Assembly (NCBI RefSeq): GCF_014650335.1
Contig: NZ_BMUT01000019.1
Location: 38,335-102,334, forward strand
Length of the DNA: 64,000 nt
Reading direction: 5' to 3'
From: Streptomyces hiroshimensis
Lineage (GTDB): Bacteria > Actinomycetota > Actinomycetes > Streptomycetales > Streptomycetaceae
Part shown: piece by piece, positions 51,843 through 61,243 of the stretch
How the letters are laid out: every line of letters begins with the position of its first letter
How positions within the stretch are numbered: the first letter of the stretch is position 1
Position numbers and translations under genes: made by a program
The notes under the pieces: model-generated
What the model was told of the DNA's origin: nothing
The model's database searches: none
Seen by the model: only the letters and a program-made list of their open reading frames with translations

Positions 51843-52526
51843 ATGTTGCGGTACACCAGACTGGCCGGGGAATCAGCGGACTACCTCGCCGCCCGCGAAG
51901 AGCTGCGCCTGGCCGAGATCGAGCTCATGCGCCACCGGGAGAAGGTCGCCGCCCAGCGGCGGTCGCTCCCGCAGGGCCCGCCCGTCGACGACTACGTCTT
52001 CACCGAGGGCCCCGCCGACCTGGACGCCGGCGACACGCCGGTCCGCGAGGTCACCCTGAGCGGACTGTTCACCGCCCCGGACCGCCCGCTGATCGTCTAC
52101 CACTTGATGTACGGCAAGCTGCAGACCGAACCCTGCCCGATGTGCACCCTGTGGATCGACGGCTTCAACGGCATCGCCCGCCACATCGCCCGCAACGCCG
52201 ACTTCGTCATCGCCGCGGCCGCCGACCCGCCTGCCCTGCGGCAGCACGCCCGCGACCGCGGCTGGCACGGGCTACGGCTCCTGAGCTGCGGCGACAGCAC
52301 GTTCAAGTACGACCTGGGCAGCGAGGACAAGGATGGCGCACAGGACTCCACCGTCTCCGTCTTCACCCGCGACGGTGACGGCACGGTCCGCCATTTGTAC
52401 TCCGCCCACCCCCGCATGGCCGACGACATCGACCAGCGCGGCATCGACCTCCTGGCCCCGGTGTGGCACCTGCTCGACCTGACCCCGCAGGGCCGCGGCG
52501 ACTGGTACCCGAGCCTCGATTACTGA
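51843..52526 (+). CDS. DUF899-family thioredoxin-like protein
   Basis: A 227-residue protein with DUF899 marks: EELRLAEIELMRHREKVAAQRRSLPQGP at the start, LIVYHLMYG, CPMCTLWIDGFNG (CxxC) and the late DQRGIDLLAPVWHLLDLTPQGRGDWYPSLDY. The fold is thioredoxin-like; the enzymatic role is not established. ATG 51843. Confidence 0.88.
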   Translation: MLRYTRLAGESADYLAAREELRLAEIELMRHREKVAAQRRSLPQGPPVDDYVFTEGPADLDAGDTPVREVTLSGLFTAPDRPLIVYHLMYGKLQTEPCPMCTLWIDGFNGIARHIARNADFVIAAAADPPALRQHARDRGWHGLRLLSCGDSTFKYDLGSEDKDGAQDSTVSVFTRDGDGTVRHLYSAHPRMADDIDQRGIDLLAPVWHLLDLTPQGRGDWYPSLDY

Positions 52527-52633
52527 CCTCTACTGACCTCGGCCAGGCCCCTCCTGAGGCAAGGACCCGGACATGCCGCAGAATCACCCCTCGAAGCCGG
52601 AACTACGCCAGAACTTACGCCAGAACTACGGAA

Positions 52634-53908
52634 ATGAGTCACGAAATGCGCGTGTTGTTGGCGGCCTACGATTCGCGCGGGGGCGTCGAGCCGCTGGTGG
52701 GACTCGCAGTGCGCTTGCAGGAACTTGGCGCAGAGGTACGGGTGTGCGCGCCGCCGGACGAGGAGTTCGCGAAGCGGCTGGCCGGGGTCGGCGTGGGGAT
52801 GGTGCCGACCGGCCAGTCCGTGCGCCGGTTGGTGACGGGGAAGACACCGCCGTCGGCGGCGGGCGTGCCCCGGCGCGCGGCCGAATTGGTCGCCGCATTC
52901 CACGACAACGTCACCGCAGCAGCCGAGGGGTGTGACGTGCTGGTGGCGACCGGCCTCGTGCCGGCCGTGGCCGGTGTGAAGTCAGCGGCCGAGAAGCTGG
53001 GCATTCGCTACGTGTACGCGAGTTATCAGCCGGTCAGCCTGCCGTCGCCGCACCACCCGCCGATGCCGCGGCCGGGCCGGCCGCTCTCCCCGGATGTGAC
53101 CGACAACCGGGTGCTGTGGGACCGGGACGCCCAGGACGCGCAGGCGGTGTTCGGCGAGGCGGTCAACAGTCACCGGGCGTCGATCGGCCTGCCGCCGCTG
53201 GGCAACGTCCGCGACCACGTCTTCACCGACCGGCCGTGGCTGGCGGCGGACCCGGTCCTGGCCCCGTGGCAGCAGCCCGCGGGCCTCGGCGTCGTACAGA
53301 CCGGCGCGTGGGTCCTGCCGGACGAACGCCCGCTCCCCGCCGATTTGGTGGAGTTCCTGGATGCCGGCACAGCTCCGGTGTACGTGGGCTTCGGCAGCGT
53401 TCCCATGCGCGATCCGGAAGACGTCGCCCGGATGGTCATCGAGGCGATCCGTGCGCAGGGCCGCCGCGCGGTCGTTTCCCGCGGCTGGGCCGAGCTGGCT
53501 CTGATCGACGAGGGGGACGACTGCTTCGCCGTCGGCGAGGTCAACCATCAGGCGCTGTTCCGCCGGGCGGCGGCCGTCGTGCACCACGGCGGCGCAGGCA
53601 CAACGACGACGGCCACCTGGGCGGGCGTGCCTCAGGTGGTCATACCTCAGGGAGGCGACCAGCCGTACTTCGCCGGCCGGGTGGCTGACCTGGGCATCGG
53701 CGCGGCACACGACGGCCCGGTTCCGACCGTCGCGTCCCTGTCGGCCGCGCTCGGGACGGCCCTGGCCCCCGAGACCCGCGCACGAGCGACCGCCGTGGCC
53801 GGCACGTTCCGCACCGACGGGGCGACCGTGGCCGCGAAGCTGCTGCTCGACGCCGTCAGCCGACCCGGCACAGACGCCCACCAGGCACATCACGCCGAAA
53901 CGGTATAA
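52634..53908 (+). CDS. GT1-family glycosyltransferase (vancomycin GtfE-like)
   Basis: A 424-residue GT-B glycosyltransferase. The N-terminal part MRVLLAAYDSRGGVEPLVGLAVRLQELGAEVRVCAPP resembles glycopeptide GTs; the sugar-nucleotide motif includes VYVGFGSV and VHHGGAGTTTTATWAGVPQVVIPQGGDQPYFAGRVADLG. ATG 52634 (MSHEMRV) was listed; an in-frame ATG 12 bases on would match the usual family start. It transfers a sugar (acceptor unknown) and has no biosynthetic neighbours. Confidence 0.9.
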   Translation: MSHEMRVLLAAYDSRGGVEPLVGLAVRLQELGAEVRVCAPPDEEFAKRLAGVGVGMVPTGQSVRRLVTGKTPPSAAGVPRRAAELVAAFHDNVTAAAEGCDVLVATGLVPAVAGVKSAAEKLGIRYVYASYQPVSLPSPHHPPMPRPGRPLSPDVTDNRVLWDRDAQDAQAVFGEAVNSHRASIGLPPLGNVRDHVFTDRPWLAADPVLAPWQQPAGLGVVQTGAWVLPDERPLPADLVEFLDAGTAPVYVGFGSVPMRDPEDVARMVIEAIRAQGRRAVVSRGWAELALIDEGDDCFAVGEVNHQALFRRAAAVVHHGGAGTTTTATWAGVPQVVIPQGGDQPYFAGRVADLGIGAAHDGPVPTVASLSAALGTALAPETRARATAVAGTFRTDGATVAAKLLLDAVSRPGTDAHQAHHAETV

Positions 53909-53939
53909 ATTGGTCGAAAACCACGGAAGAGGAGACGGC

Positions 53940-54017
53940 ATGTCCTCGAAGCGGCGCCGTAAGAAGAGAGCCCGCCGTAGTAAGGCGGCCAACCATGGCA
54001 AGCGGCCCCAGTGCTGA
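53940..54017 (+). CDS. Ribosomal protein bL37-like small basic protein
   Basis: A 25-residue protein, 31 bases after the GT stop. AGAGGAG precedes ATG 53940. It is nearly all Lys/Arg, with the tail KAANHGKRPQC. The ANHGKRP tail matches the small actinobacterial 50S protein bL37, first seen in mycobacterial ribosomes. It was missed by length-limited gene calling. Likely a ribosomal subunit component, possibly a second (non-primary) copy. Confidence 0.78.
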   Translation: MSSKRRRKKRARRSKAANHGKRPQC

Positions 54018-54187
54018 CCTCCTGACCCCGCCCGCTACCCCGCCCGCAGCCTGACGACTGCCGGCGGGGTAGCGGGCCAGGGGGGCGTCGTTCCGGTGTG
54101 CTCCGCAGCGACGGCACGCTCCGCAGCGACCGCACAAGGACTCCGCAAGAAGAGGGACGCCGCCCAGGGCGAAGAATGCGCGCCTCG

Positions 54188-55430
54188 TCAGTCCGTGTGA
54201 CAGACACGGAACGGCATACCGGCATCCCGCAGCCGCCCGATCAGCGCGTCGCCCATGGCCGTAGCCGTCGTGACCTGCCCGGCGGTCGTCGGCAGGTCGT
54301 CCAAGGCGAGGCACAGCGACGCCTCGGCCAGTATTTTCGCCGTTTCCCCGTAGCCCGGGTCACCGCCCGTGACCTCGGTGAACACACGCCGGCCGCCTCC
54401 TTCGCCGACGGCCCGCACCCGGAACCAGGCCCGCGCCCGCTGCTCCGCGCTCGGCCCTCTCCCCGGCTCGTAGCGGCTCGCCAGCCAGGACCGCACGGGA
54501 GCCACCTGCGCAGCCGCGAACAGCGCGCCCAGCCCCACCGGCCCGGCCAGAGCCACGGGCAGCCACTTCACCGACGCGTAGTGGCGGTAGCGGAAGTCGG
54601 GTCCGTACCGCTCCAGCGCGGCCGCCGAGCGGCGTACGACCTGGGGGTCGAGCGTGGGCAGCGGCAGCGCCCACGTGCCCGTCTCCTTGCTGAACCGCGG
54701 CGCCCCCAGCGGGGCCCTGACCCGGCGCCCGGCCGGCTGCGGCTCGTACCGGCCCCGCTCCTCGGCCGCCGCCTTCGCCTGGTGCTGCCGTGAGGCGATC
54801 GTCAGCGCCGAGGCCAGCGTGCCGCCGGAGAACATCCCCGACGCGCGCACGAAGCCGTCGACCGTCAGCGGCACCCCTTCCGGCAGCTGCTGCACCGTGA
54901 AGTACGCGAGGAGGTCGTGCGGCGTCGAATCGAATCCGCAGGCGTGGACGATCCGCGCGCCCGTCCTGCGGGCCTGCGCGTCGTGGCGTACGTACATCAG
55001 GTCCACGAACTCCGGCTCTCCGGTGAGGTCCGTGTAATCGGTACCGGCTTCCGCGCACGCCGCCACCAGTTCCTGCCCGTACGAGATGTACGGGCCGACG
55101 GTCGAGGCGACGACGTGCGCGGACTCGGCCAGCGCACGCATCGCAGCCCGATCGTCCGCATCAGCCGTCCGCATCAGCGGTCACCAGAGCCACGTCCGCG
55201 GCCCGTACGGAGTCGAGCGCCGCCAGCCGGTCCCGCAGCTTCTCCAGCTTGGCGCGACTGCGGCCGGCGAGCGCCCACCGGCATCCCTTCGGCGCGTGCG
55301 CGAGCAGGTACTCGGCCGTGAGCTCCCCCACGTACCCCGTCGCCCCGAAGAGCACGACGTCATAGGGGCGTTCCGGGCCGGTCTGCCTGTTCATCAGGGT
55401 GCTCTGGGCGCTGCTCACAGAGCGGTTCAT
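54188..55430 (-). pseudogene. Saccharopine-dehydrogenase-like reductase, frameshifted
   Basis: An intact protein would read from ATG 55430 (MNRSVSSAQ) through a Rossmann start VVLFGATGYVGELTAEYLLAHAP to a long C-terminal part ending VCHTD at 54188. It resembles trans-acting enoyl reductase/saccharopine-dehydrogenase-like NAD(P) proteins. A 13-bp tandem duplication (55153-55178) shifts the frame after residue about 84: the first frame stops and the rest continues from a downstream ATG at 55174. Removing one copy restores a single open frame. GGAGG precedes the start. It is recently inactivated or could be a slippage switch. Confidence 0.88.
55153..55178. repeat. 13-bp tandem duplication causing a frameshift
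   Basis: CGTCCGCATCAGC occurs twice in a row (55153-55165 and 55166-55178). 13 is not a multiple of 3, so one copy breaks the reductase frame. Confidence 0.95.
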
Positions 55431-55849
55431 GGAGCCTCCGGCTGCTGAGGTCGAGGTCGAGGCCGAAGCCACTGGGCGTCGGGCGCCCGGAACGCTTTCC
55501 CGTGTCCGTCCGCCCTCAGGTGATTCTCCGCGTGTCCGGCTCCTACAGGCACACAGCCACCTTCGATCCGCGTGTCCCCCGGCCATGTATCGAAAACCCG
55601 CCACGCAGGCGGGGGCCGCCGCAGCCGTGCCGGCGGCGGTGCCCTCACGCGTACGCCGGGCGCCCGCGAACGCGCGGCGCCGCCGCTGCGCACCCGCGCC
55701 GAGCCGTGTGCCCATGCACGAACCGGTGGTGGGGAACGGTTCCGGTAGGTACGCAAACGAGCGCTGGCTCATGCTCATTGCGGACAGTGCGGTTCTGAGG
55801 GGCGAACCGTTCGCCTTCTCGAATCACGCGCAGAAACGGCAGGAAGACC
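55431..55849. other. Gap of about 420 bp with no convincing gene
   Basis: Divergent promoter region between the broken reductase and the secreted repeat protein. No structured site was recognised. Confidence 0.45.
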
Positions 55850-56398
55850 ATGCCAGTGCACCCGCTCGTGCACCCGCTCGCCCGGCGGTCCGCGATCCTT
55901 GTAGCTGCTGCAACCATGGTGGCCCTGATCCCCGCTGCGGGACAGGCGGCCGCCCCCTCCCCGGCTCCCGTCAAGAACGAGGAAGCAGGGTGGTATCTCG
56001 ACAGCGGCGGTGACTCCTCCGCCGCCAAGGCTCCCACGTACACCGCCAAGTACACGGGGGAACCCGCGTCGGCACCCGGCAATCTGAAGTGGTCCTACGA
56101 CCCCGCCACCAAGCTCATCAAGAACGAGGCGAACGGCTGGTACCTCGGCAGCGGCGACGACTCCTCGTCCGCCAAGGCCCCCGCGTACACCACGAAATAC
56201 ACCGGCGACCCGGCGTCCGCTCCCCCGCAGCTGAAGTGGTCCTACGACGCGAGCACCAAACTCGTCAAGAACGAAGGGAACGGCTGGTACCTGGGCAGCG
56301 GGGGCGACGACTACGGCAAGGCGCCGGCGTACACCACCAAGTACACGGGAAGCCCGGCATCGGCGCCGGCGCAGCTGAAGTGGTCGATAGCGTCCTAG
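55850..56398 (+). CDS. Secreted protein with three internal repeats
   Basis: A 182-residue exported protein. Signal peptide about 1-35. Three similar units of about 45-48 residues follow, each with KNE..GWYL.SG..., AKAP.YT.KYTG and PASAP..LKWS. The threefold pattern, Gly/Trp/Tyr-rich, suggests a beta-trefoil or a carbohydrate-binding fold. AGGAAG precedes ATG 55850. No enzymatic motif; an adhesive or binding role is plausible only by inference. Confidence 0.82.
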   Translation: MPVHPLVHPLARRSAILVAAATMVALIPAAGQAAAPSPAPVKNEEAGWYLDSGGDSSAAKAPTYTAKYTGEPASAPGNLKWSYDPATKLIKNEANGWYLGSGDDSSSAKAPAYTTKYTGDPASAPPQLKWSYDASTKLVKNEGNGWYLGSGGDDYGKAPAYTTKYTGSPASAPAQLKWSIAS

Positions 56399-56524
56399 AT
56401 TTCCCACGCAGCTCGATGGCGCACGCGGCCCCACTGGCGCACTGCCTGTGTGTCAGTGGGGCCCTCTAATGTACGAAGCAAAGAGGGAGGACGGACAGGT
56501 GCCGGTCACCGGCCGATCAGCGAC

Positions 56525-56998
56525 ATGGAAGCATGGGATGCGGTCTTTGACGGCCAGTACCGTCCTGGTGAGGACGGGGACGGCCTGATCCGCGTCGGCA
56601 GAAGCGGCGCATGGTCCTTCGCCGTGGAATACGGCGACTCCACGGGCCGTGAGCGCCTCCTGAAGGTGTCGCACGGAGGAGTGGACGCCGTCCGTTTGGA
56701 TCCGATGCCGGAACATCCCCCGAAGACGTTCGACCACGCCCGGGACGGGCAGCTCATCTGCTCCTTCGGAATCGGTGAGGAGCACTGGCGCGGGGGTACC
56801 GAGCAGCGCTCCGCGCATCAGGAGGAAGAGCCGTACAAGGACCGCGATCGCCGCACCATCGGCATCATCGAAAGGCACTTCGGCCTCTCGCTACCCCGCA
56901 AGTACGTGGTGGCGGAGGGTGTCCTTCCTTTCTTCGCGGTCCGTGGCACTCCGGAGATAAGCGACTTCGAGGAAGCCGACGAGACCCTCGACAGCTGA
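56525..56998 (+). CDS. DUF6461-like protein, probably truncated at the start
   Basis: A 157-residue protein beginning MEAWDAVFDGQY. Tracts LIRVGRSGAWSFAVEYGDSTG and TFDHARDGQLICSFGIGEEHW resemble the C-terminal half of DUF6461-type proteins (a fold linked to immunity in polymorphic toxin systems). The N-terminal third expected for such proteins is not found upstream, so the gene may be shortened; alternative GTG starts up to 56450 exist. It is a weak family call. Confidence 0.6.
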   Translation: MEAWDAVFDGQYRPGEDGDGLIRVGRSGAWSFAVEYGDSTGRERLLKVSHGGVDAVRLDPMPEHPPKTFDHARDGQLICSFGIGEEHWRGGTEQRSAHQEEEPYKDRDRRTIGIIERHFGLSLPRKYVVAEGVLPFFAVRGTPEISDFEEADETLDS

Positions 56999-57140
56999 TC
57001 AGTCGCCCACTTCTTCGGCCAGTTCCCGCCCTTGCACACGTGCTCGTGCGCCCCGCAGACTCCTCTCGGCCGGGCCGGCCTCTGCCGCGCGGGGTCGGCC
57101 GGGAGTCAGAACACAGACATCTGCGGCCGCCCCGCTGTCA

Positions 57141-57188
57141 CCGGACCGGACCCCGGACCGGATCCCGGACCGGATCCCGGACCGGATC
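57141..57188. repeat. Four 12-bp tandem repeats at the nuclease 5' end
   Basis: Four units CCGGACCGGA(C/T)C in direct tandem. They run into the first recognisable codons of the broken nuclease and may have replaced its signal-peptide region. Confidence 0.9.
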
Positions 57189-57918
57189 ATCATCGGCACC
57201 TTCAACCAGGCGGGCGGAAACAAGGTCTACGGCAAGCTCACCAATGAGGCGCCGGACGCCCTGGTCCGTAGTGTCCAGGACTGTGGTGACCGCGGACATC
57301 TTCGCCGGCACGGGCTCCTCCCGGAACCCGGTGAAGTGCTACCACAGCAACGCCTTGCAGCAGAATGCCGTGCTGTACCGCAAGGACCTGGGCATCGAGA
57401 AGTCCTTCGCCGAAGTCCTGTCCCCCGCGGACATCAAGGAACCCATCGAGCGCCGGCAGATCATCTGCGTGAAGTCGGGCTCCCGCAGACTCCTCATCTG
57501 CTCGGCATACCTGACCTCGGGAAACGAGTCGTTCCCACTGAACGTCCGGCGCAAGGAAGCCGCAGCCGCCAAGGCTCTTCTCGCGAGGGCGGAGTACGCC
57601 GGGTATACGAAGTTCCTCGGCGGGGACTTCGACGACGACCCTCTCTCGGCGGTCGCCGACAACTTCTACGACCCGGGTTACGGCCGTGGCGCCCACGGCA
57701 CGTTCAAGGAGACCGACAGCCCCTGCGGAAACACCATCAAGGAAGGCGAATTCGTCGGATCGGTCTACATCTGGTGCCGCAGCGGCGAGGCGACCCATGA
57801 CAGTGGCGACAAATTCGACTACCTCTTCGTCCCGCCGTCCGTCCACGTGACGTCGTCGGACGCCACCTCCTCGAAGGTCTCCGACCACAAGCCGTTGTGG
57901 GCCGAAGTGACACTCTGA
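57183..57918 (+). pseudogene. Endonuclease/exonuclease/phosphatase-like protein, frameshifted
   Basis: One frame from 57183 reads RIIIGTFNQAGGNKVYG and TNEAPDALVRSVQD, an EEP (DNase I-like) start. Near 57280 the coding switches frame to NPVKCYHSNALQQNAVLYRKDLG through GGDFDDDPLSAV and ends SDHKPLWAEVTL at 57918, with the SDHKPL motif of the family. The active-site segment between (normally ..NE/QE..) is lost or displaced, and no signal peptide precedes it. A 12-bp minisatellite lies at its start. It is inactive in its present form. Confidence 0.78.
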
Positions 57919-57933
57919 CAGGAGGCGGTCCCC

Positions 57934-58337
57934 ATGCGCACGTCCCTCGTCAGGTCTGCTGCCGTACTGCTGACCGCGTGTCTCGGTCTCACGGCTCCCG
58001 CATCACCGATGCCGTCGATGTCGACGCCGCCGCGCCCGCTGCCTCAGTCACGGGCAACGTCAGCACGAGCACGCCCCTCACCTGCGGCTTCTACGACGGC
58101 AACAGCGTCGTCATCAAGTTCGGTTCGTCCGGGGAGGCCGTGAAGGAAGCCCAGTGCATCCTGGTCAAACGCGATTACGACATCGGGCCGTTCGGCATCG
58201 ACGGCCAGTACGGACAGGACACGCAAGCCGCCGTGCGCGCCTTTCAGGACCACTACAACAGGCTGTGCAAGGGCAGGCTGGCCGTCGACGGGGAAGTCGG
58301 CCCGAAGACCTGGCCCGCCCTACGCGCATGGTGTTAG
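57934..58337 (+). pseudogene. Peptidoglycan-binding-domain protein, frameshifted
   Basis: From ATG 57934 a signal peptide (MRTSLVRSAAVLLTACLGLT) is read, but the frame then goes off. Another frame carries the mature part: CGFYDGNSVVIKFGSSGEAVKEAQCILVKRD, then IDGQYGQDTQAAVRAFQ and VDGEVGPKTWPALRAWC, a PG_binding_1 domain. A single-base change near 58000 would restore one ORF of about 130 residues. It appears recently broken. Confidence 0.78.
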
Positions 58338-58403
58338 AGGGTGTCTGACAAGCCCCGTTCAGGGAAGGCGGCTTGGTAGTCGCTCCTTCGGGGGAGGCGG
58401 GCG

Positions 58404-58790
58404 GTGACCGGTGGGCGTGCTGCGTATGCGACGGATCTGTCCGATGTGGAGTGGGAACTCCTTGAACCGGGGCCGTGATCCCACACCGAGTGCCGGAATC
58501 GTGGACAGCCCAGCGTCAAAGGCACCGAGCGGGGCGGCTGGCACGGGTACGACGGCGGCAAGAAGGTGCACGGCGTCAAGCGCCACCTCATGGTCGACAC
58601 GCTCGGCCTGGTCCTGGCGGTGTGCGTCAGCCCGGTCAGCGTCAACGACCGTGACGGCGTCGAGGTCCTGCTCGCCCGTTGCGCAGGCAAGTTCCCGCGG
58701 CTGCGGTACCTGTGGGCTGACCAGGGCTATCGGGGACGCGGCTTCCAGAACGGCATCCGCAACGGCATCCGACGCCACCTTTGCGGTCTC
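58404..58790 (+). pseudogene. IS5-family transposase remnant
   Basis: Two pieces of an IS5/IS427-type DDE transposase survive in shifted frames. The first is the start YATDLSDVEWELLEP. The second is a middle part beginning SVKGTERGG, then GYDGGKKVHGVKRHLMVDTLG and a DRDG segment near LLARCAGKFPRLRYLWADQGYRG. An internal segment is deleted and the end is lost near 58790. A terminal repeat could begin near 58336 (GAGGGTGTCTGACAA) but no matching right end was found, so the element limits are uncertain. Confidence 0.8.
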
Positions 58791-59364
58791 TTCATAGATT
58801 CTGGGCACAGGAATTCAATCCCACCGCCCGGCCAGAGGTCCTCTGCGACGGCCAGCCTAGACGGCACCGCAACACCTGGCCCGAACCACCCCGAAATAGG
58901 TGCCGGGTTCACGACCACCACAGTATCTACAGGTGCAGGTAGTCCAATTACGCAAGCTGACGCGCAGCCCGAATATGGCGTGGGGGTGAAGAAGCAGCGC
59001 TATCGGAGTCCGTTTTTGCCAATAGACCCCTATATTCATTTCTCGCATAGTGAAGTAGACCCCATACCGCCGCGCGATCTCCTGACCCGAGACCTTGGCA
59101 CCCCTGCTTGCCTCTTGGGTCGCAGTTCAGTCCTGGGAAACATCTCGACGCTGGCCGCCAAACGGCAATTCGAGGCAAGGGCACCTTGCGGTCCAGGAGA
59201 TTGCTCTGCTCAAGCGCAGAGCGCTCCCTGGGGCGTCACTAGCACCGGGGATACCGCCACTCTGTTGCGCTGGCTAGCTGAACTCGACGCCGTCCGGGCC
59301 ACCAACCGCGAGCCGACTCGGGCGCTGAACTTCCCTGAGTTCACGAGAGTGACCGGATCGCACT
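58790..59364. other. Lower-GC stretch without a recognised gene
   Basis: After the IS breakpoint the sequence turns AT-richer (58790-59110), unlike its surroundings. The last part ending TGA 59364 (WLAELDAVRATNREPTRALN) reads like the tail of a plus-strand gene and is followed by a good hairpin. No family recognised; probably a gene remnant. Confidence 0.4.
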
Positions 59365-59392
59365 GAGGGGGCCCACATTGGCGGGCCCCCTC
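59365..59392 (+). terminator. Hairpin after the 59.36-kb remnant
   Basis: GAGGGGGCCC (59365-59374) pairs with GGGCCCCCTC (59383-59392) around an 8-nt loop. It is a likely terminator, supporting that a real gene once ended here. Confidence 0.7.
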
Positions 59393-59452
59393 ACTCACCT
59401 TTCAGAAGTCACTGATCGTCACCTTGGCCGCCGTCTCCTGGCAGGACTCCCT

Positions 59453-59779
59453 TCAAGCACCCCCACCGAGGTCCAGGAACTCGATCAGTCCCGTTTCCGA
59501 ACGCAGCAACCGCTCGCGTTGCTCAAGGGGAAGGGATACGAGGGCATCGACCAGAACCCGCTTCCGCGGGATGTGAACCATGTTTCCGGAGTAGATCCTG
59601 CAAGTTGAGCACCAGGCGAACCCGATGCAGCGCTCGAACATGGAGGACTCGGGCGGATAGAAGCGGTATTGGTACGAGCGGACGGGCGTCCCGCATGCGG
59701 CGCAGATCCGGCGTTCACCGTCCAGAACGGACCAGCCGCTCCCGACCTTGTGCCAGTGCTGCCGCCGGGCCGGTACTCT
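59453..59779 (-). pseudogene. Zinc-ribbon-like small protein, disrupted start
   Basis: An open frame ending DLGGGA carries two CxxC pairs (ICAACG near 59690, WCSTC near 59610) and the tract FYPPESSMFERCIGFAWC. The upstream part meets an in-frame TGA (59780-59782), and no good start lies between, although an internal ATG (59641) would give 62 residues without the first CxxC. It probably lost its start by a small indel. Confidence 0.5.
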
Positions 59780-59909
59780 TCAAGTCGTCATGTCCAGCAT
59801 TCTGTCCGACCGAGCCTGCACCCGCACAGCCATCCATGCAAGTCTCGGCCATCGAGCACAGACCGTGACGGTCCGTTGATCGACTTCACGGAATCCGTGC
59901 CTGAACCCA

Positions 59910-60085
59910 TACACCCCGGTAAAAACAGCCCGTGCCTTCTCGGCGCGCTCGGCCGGGGTGAGCGGCGTCTCGGCCAGGCGGGCAAGGTAGGTGCGCAGCG
60001 ACAGGCCCTCGGCGGCAGCGATGGCAGCAAGCCGGTCCTTGGCCTCCTCGGGAAGGCGGATATCGGCCGGCGTACCCGCGCGGGC
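59910..60085 (-). pseudogene. Antitoxin (ribbon-helix-helix-like) fragment
   Basis: A minus-strand patch reads TPADIRLPEEAKDRLAAIAAAEG and LRTYLARLAETPLTPAERAEKARAV, like the N-terminal part of a small actinomycete antitoxin. Its start and end are missing. It meets the LuxR remnant at about 60.09 kb, marking a junction. Confidence 0.55.
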
Positions 60086-60097
60086 GGGGCCGGCCCG

Positions 60098-60640
60098 AGC
60101 GCGCCCGTGAACTCCTTGACGAACAGCTCGCGCTGGCCGGCGACCGCTATCCGCGCACCCGGGGTCGGACACTGCACCTGCTGGCCCGTACCACCGGCGT
60201 CCGGGACCGCCTGCCGCTGCTCACCGAGGCCACCGAGCTGCTGCGGACCTGCGGCGACCGGCTGGGGCTGGCCCGGAGCGATGCTCGACCTGGGGATGGC
60301 GCACGGGTCGCTGGGAGAGGCCCGACGGGCCCGGACCCAGTCGGAGTTGGCCTACCGCCTGGCCCGGGAGTGCGGGGCGGCAGCCCTCGTTCACTCGCAC
60401 CGGGCCGGGCCCGCGGAGGACGCCCGGGAGCGGGCGGGCGGGCTGACCCACGCGGAGTGGCGGGTGGCGGCGCTGGCGGCGCGGGGGCACACGAACCGGG
60501 AGATCGCGGGGCAGTTGTTCGTCACACCGAGTACGGTGGAGCAGCACCTGACCCGGGTCTTCAAGAAGCTCAAGGTGAAGCAGCGGGAGGATCTCCCGCT
60601 GTCCCTCGGCCTCCACGGTCCGGACCCGGCCCTCCGCTGA
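60098..60640 (+). pseudogene. LuxR-family regulator, C-terminal remnant with frameshift
   Basis: A TPR-like part (ARELLDEQLALAGDRYPRTRG to ATELLRTCGDRLGLA) is in one frame; near 60275 the frame changes and the rest continues through MLDLGMAHGSLGEARRARTQSE and the LuxR HTH (LTHAEWRVAALAARGHTNREIAGQLF, TPSTVEQHLTRVFKKL). The N-terminal ATPase of LAL-type regulators is missing. It is a decayed gene. Confidence 0.8.
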
Positions 60641-61205
60641 CCCCGCCGCCCCTCAGTCCGCGTGCCCCAGGTGCAGGTCCCCTCCGTGCGGCCGCCGCCC
60701 GTAACCTGGAGGACCGTGGCGACCGAGGGTAGCCGACGGCAACGACCCTGTACGGGCCGACGGGCGGGCTCGGTGACGTAAGAAGCCATCCGCATTCCGA
60801 ATATGATCGCCGGGTTCTGCTGGTCGGACATGAACTCGGTTCCCTGGCCGGAGAGTTCGAGTGGTTCGTCTTGTCGCCTCGCTCGTGTGCACTTCAACGG
60901 CTGGCTGATGCGCACGAGACGGTCGCCGAGGTGCTGGCCGAGCCGCCGGTCGAGGAGGCCGGGCGGGGCCGAACGACGGCGGCGGGCTCGATCGTGCCGC
61001 ATCGCGCGGAGGGCATCGGGATGGCGGTGCTCGCCTCGGAGTGCCGGCGGATCATGTCGTTTCTGCTCCGGCGGGCAGTTTCATGTGCTTGACCCGGCCG
61101 GGATACCAGGGCCCGCAGGACTTGGCTCCCCCAGTCCCTCGCGGGTCTCTCCACCCGCTCCGGCAGGTATCCCTGACAAGGGGTGCCATCGTCTGCCGGA
61201 CTTGT

Positions 61206-61243
61206 GGGGCCCGCGAGAACCCATCACCTCACTCGCGGGCCCC
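61206..61243. repeat. 12-bp stem hairpin
   Basis: GGGGCCCGCGAG (61206-61217) pairs with CTCGCGGGCCCC (61232-61243), loop 14 nt. It is nested in a wider set of imperfect inverted repeats (CCGGCAG/CTGCCGG, AGGGGTGCC/GGCACCCCT). Confidence 0.75.

Noticed and set aside
57934..58143. A short secreted protein from ATG 57934 in its own frame
   Set aside because: After the signal peptide the frame is low-complexity Pro/Ser/Ala; the true mature domain lies in another frame, so it was called a frameshifted gene instead.
58336..58790. Considered calling a complete IS element with target duplication
   Set aside because: The transposase is broken in several places and no right terminal repeat or target duplication was found.
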